Source of the DNA: Arthrobacter sp. Hiyo8
Lineage (GTDB): Bacteria > Actinomycetota > Actinomycetes > Actinomycetales > Micrococcaceae
Assembly (NCBI GenBank): GCA_001549895.1
Contig: AP014719.1
Location: 2,294,001 to 2,358,000, forward strand
DNA length: 64,000 bases
Direction of reading: 5' to 3'
Each line of letters opens with the position of its first letter. Positions within the stretch are counted from its first letter, which is position 1. Shown here one piece after another: positions 59,179-64,000 of this stretch. The translations under genes were made by a program, and so were the position numbers. Under the pieces are notes generated by a model. It made no database searches. It was given only the letters and a program-made list of their open reading frames with translations, and had not been told where the DNA came from.

Positions 59179-61279
59179 CTAGAGCCCCAGGTCCCCAGGA
59201 ACAGGAACCTCCTGTCCAAGTACCTGCCTGGCAAGGAAGTGCTCCACGACGCCGTACCAGACCTTGGCGTGCTGCGGCTGCAGGATCCAATGGTTCTCGT
59301 CAGGGAAGTACAGGAAGCGGTGCTGGGTTTCACCGCTCTCATCGGCGGGCAGCCCGGAACTGGAAAGAAGTTCGTACCAAAGCCTCAGGCCCTCGCCGAT
59401 CGGCACCCGGTAGTCCTTGTCACCGTGGATCACCAGCATGGGCGTCTTGATTTTGGCGACATGGAGATGGGGCGAATTGTCCAGCGCCATCTCCGGGGTC
59501 ATTTCCTTGAGCCAATACTGCGAAGCGTCCGTAGTGGGCCCGAACTGGTCCATGGCCCACAGACTGGCGTGCGTCACGATCGCCTTGAAACGGTCCGTGT
59601 GCCCGGCCACCCAGTTGGCCATGTAGCCGCCGAAGGAGCCGCCCATGGCGGCTGTCCGCGTCTGGTCAATGTCGGACCGCTGGACCACCGCGTCGGTGAT
59701 GGACATGAGGTCCGTATACGGCGCCTTGCCCCATTCACCCCAGCCGCGCTGGATGAATTGCTGGCCATATCCGGTGGACAGTGCCGGGTCCGGTAGCAAC
59801 ACGGCATATCCCTTCGACACGAGCAGCCATGGACTCCATCGCCAGGTCCAGGCGTTCCACGAGCCCAACGGCCCGCCGTGGATCCACAACAGCAGGGGCG
59901 CCGGGTTCGCCTCCGACGCGCCCTCCGGGAGCGCGAGGTAAGCCGGAACCCTCGAACCATCTGCCGCACTCGTTTCCACCCGTTCCAACGAACCTTTGAT
60001 CCGGGGACGTTCAGCCGGTGCGGGAAGCCGCTCGACGTCACCCGAAGCGAGATCGATCCGGACGGCTTCAGCCGGGAATTCATACGAGCTGCGCAGCGCA
60101 AACGCGCTCAGCCCATCCGGGGAAACCACGACGTCGGTGTACGCTGCGGCGTCCTGCGTCACCCGGGTAACCGTACCGTCGGCGACGGCGACCCGGAAAA
60201 CCGGCGTCGCGCCGTCGTCGTCGGCCGTGACGAGGAGCGAACGCCCGTCCGGAAGCCAGGCCGCGGGGCTGCCCCAGCGGTCCCAAGAGGGCGCCAGCGG
60301 CTCAAGGTCAAGGGTTTCTCCAGCACCGACATTCAAGAGGTGGAGTTTGACCTGGGGCGCCTGCCGGGGAGTACTGTCGCTTTCACTGACTACCGAGAGC
60401 ATCTTGCCGTCAGGGCTGACGGGGCCGGGGAAATAGCTCATTCCGTCATGGTCGAGGAGCACCTTGATCGAGCCGGAAGCGACGTCGACGGCGGCGAGCA
60501 CAAAGCGCGTGTCAGCCTTCGCGAGCGGCTTGGCCATGCTCGTATAGATCGTCTTGCCGTCCGGACTGACCACTGCGTGCGTGTTGCGGAGGTTGCCGCC
60601 GACGTCGGGCGTGAGATTGCGCAGTTTCAGGGGTGCCGTAGCGTCAACGGTCGCCGGCTTGCCGGACCCGGCCGTATCTCCGTTTTCCACGGCAAACAGC
60701 CTGGGCTGGGCAGGCCCCAGATCCGCGTCCCAGTAGCGGACCGGGTAGCCGGTGTGCAAAATGGCCGCTACCTTGTTGTCCTTGCGGCTCTTGCGCCTCT
60801 CCTCGTCATTGTCCTCATCCGTGGAACCGGCGAGGACCGAGGCCGTGACGAAAGTTGCATCCGCGGCTGACGCGGCCATGACGCCGCCGACGCCGCCCGC
60901 GCGGGAATGGACCACCCGCGCCTCACCGCCGTCGGCGGCAGGAGCCACAACGCGCTCACGGGGTCCGCTTCGGGGCTGTCCGGATCGGGCCGGGCTGAGG
61001 TGAAGTAGAGGTCGCCGTTGGCGGCAAACACCGCGCCGGTTTCTCCCTTGGCGCTGCGCGTGATGCGGCGGGCGTGCTTCTTTCCCGCAGGATCGAGCTC
61101 CCAGAGGGCAGTGACGTACTCAGTGCCCTTGGCGTTGAGGGTGGAAACCGTAGTGACCAGGCGGCTTCCGTCCGCGCTGAGAGCCAGGCCGCCGACCCGG
61201 GGGATGGCCAGGTAGTGGTCGAGATCGTGGAAAGGAGTTTCGGGTTGTGTGCTCGGGCCTCTGGGGCATTCGAATCCAT
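59179..61279 (-). CDS. S9-family (prolyl oligopeptidase-type) serine peptidase, two frame breaks
   Basis: About 700 residues with bases missing near 61235 and 60948. The N-terminal beta-propeller contains repeats such as VVSPDGKTIYTSMA and PVSPDGKMLSVVSE. The C-terminal alpha/beta hydrolase domain has the oxyanion HGGPLGSWNAW, nucleophile GGSFGGYM, the Asp in IHGDKDYRVP and the His in PDENHWI. It would be an acylaminoacyl- or dipeptidyl-peptidase acting on short peptides. No signal peptide is seen, so it is cytoplasmic. ATG 61279 (MDSNAPEARAHN) is taken as start. Confidence 0.9.
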
Positions 61280-61367
61280 GCTCTGATTCAACACGCAATG
61301 TGCCGCAGATCACAGAAGGTTCACTGAGAGTGAAACACTTATTTCAGATATTGCGGCCTGGGGAACG

Positions 61368-61404
61368 CAAAAACCCGCCCGCTCCTTTCGGGAGCGGACG
61401 GGGC
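61368..61404 (-). terminator. Rho-independent terminator after clpC
   Basis: On the minus strand CCGTCCGCTCC, loop CGAA, GGAGCGGGCGG, followed by GTTTTTGCG. A strong GC stem (one mismatch) with a T-run, 24 bp after the clpC stop. Confidence 0.92.
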
Positions 61405-61427
61405 CTTTGAGTCGGCGGAGCCGGAAA

Positions 61428-63919
<2,492 letters not shown>

Positions 63920-64000
63920 TTCGCCACACTCCTAGCTACGACGTACTTTGATGCTACGTGGCAACGCTCGAATTTTGGGCGTGTTCGCCACAGGGGAAAC

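Overview
The window is high-GC actinobacterial chromosome, most like Micrococcaceae (Arthrobacter, Pseudarthrobacter, Paenarthrobacter). Support for this comes from gene content and order (pstSCAB next to a DUF47/Pit pair, radA near disA, clpC, dodecin, actinobacterial urease with a NicO-type nickel transporter), GTG and TTG starts, and a Streptomyces-type PHO box. The placement is an inference from protein style, not a search.

A caution covers everything below. About 40 genes, including housekeeping genes (clpC, radA, disA, prfC, pstB, ureC), carry one or more reading-frame breaks, about 65 in total. Every one I could check is repaired by adding one base, usually in a run of G or C, and the repaired lengths are all multiples of three. 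This is the signature of uncorrected homopolymer deletions in the read data, not of gene decay. I therefore annotate these genes as single CDSs and state where each break lies.

Layout. 1-7307: end of an Orn/Lys/Arg decarboxylase, a DUF1304 protein, then a four-carbon acid-sugar (threonate/erythronate type) operon on the minus strand (DUF1537 kinase, LtnD-like dehydrogenase, GntP transporter, class II aldolase). A divergent hydrolase and a GntR repressor follow, and a perfect 15-bp palindrome stands before both transcription units. 7478-18063: mmuM, a YqfO-domain protein plus cyclase-family hydrolase, two IclR regulators, an alanine racemase remnant, an amino acid permease, and an operon of homoserine dehydrogenase-like protein, aldehyde dehydrogenase and aspartate ammonia-lyase. 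This operon reads as a route from homoserine to fumarate. 18133-25841: HAD phosphatase, dodecin, MmyB-type regulator, three aldo/keto reductases, an epimerase and a lactonase. 25995-30634: MalQ, a PHP-domain protein and a nickel transporter. 30651-36045: urease operon ureABCEFGD. 36250-45754: DedA protein, CoA-transferase, tRNA-Lys, the DUF47/Pit pair and pstSCAB with a PHO box. 45755-55725: FUSC protein, radA, Pr6Pr protein, prfC, disA, mutY, a methyltransferase and small exported proteins. 55795-63919: dhaKLM, an ArgA-like acetyltransferase, an S9 peptidase and clpC.

The most unusual structure is a dispersed repeat family. A 12-bp box GTGAGCGAGCGT (or its complement) recurs with an almost exact 32-bp period in five arrays. 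Three arrays fill the space between convergent stop codons, a fourth overlaps a gene end, and the boxes supply stop codons to flanking genes. No phage, IS element, CRISPR array or rRNA was seen.
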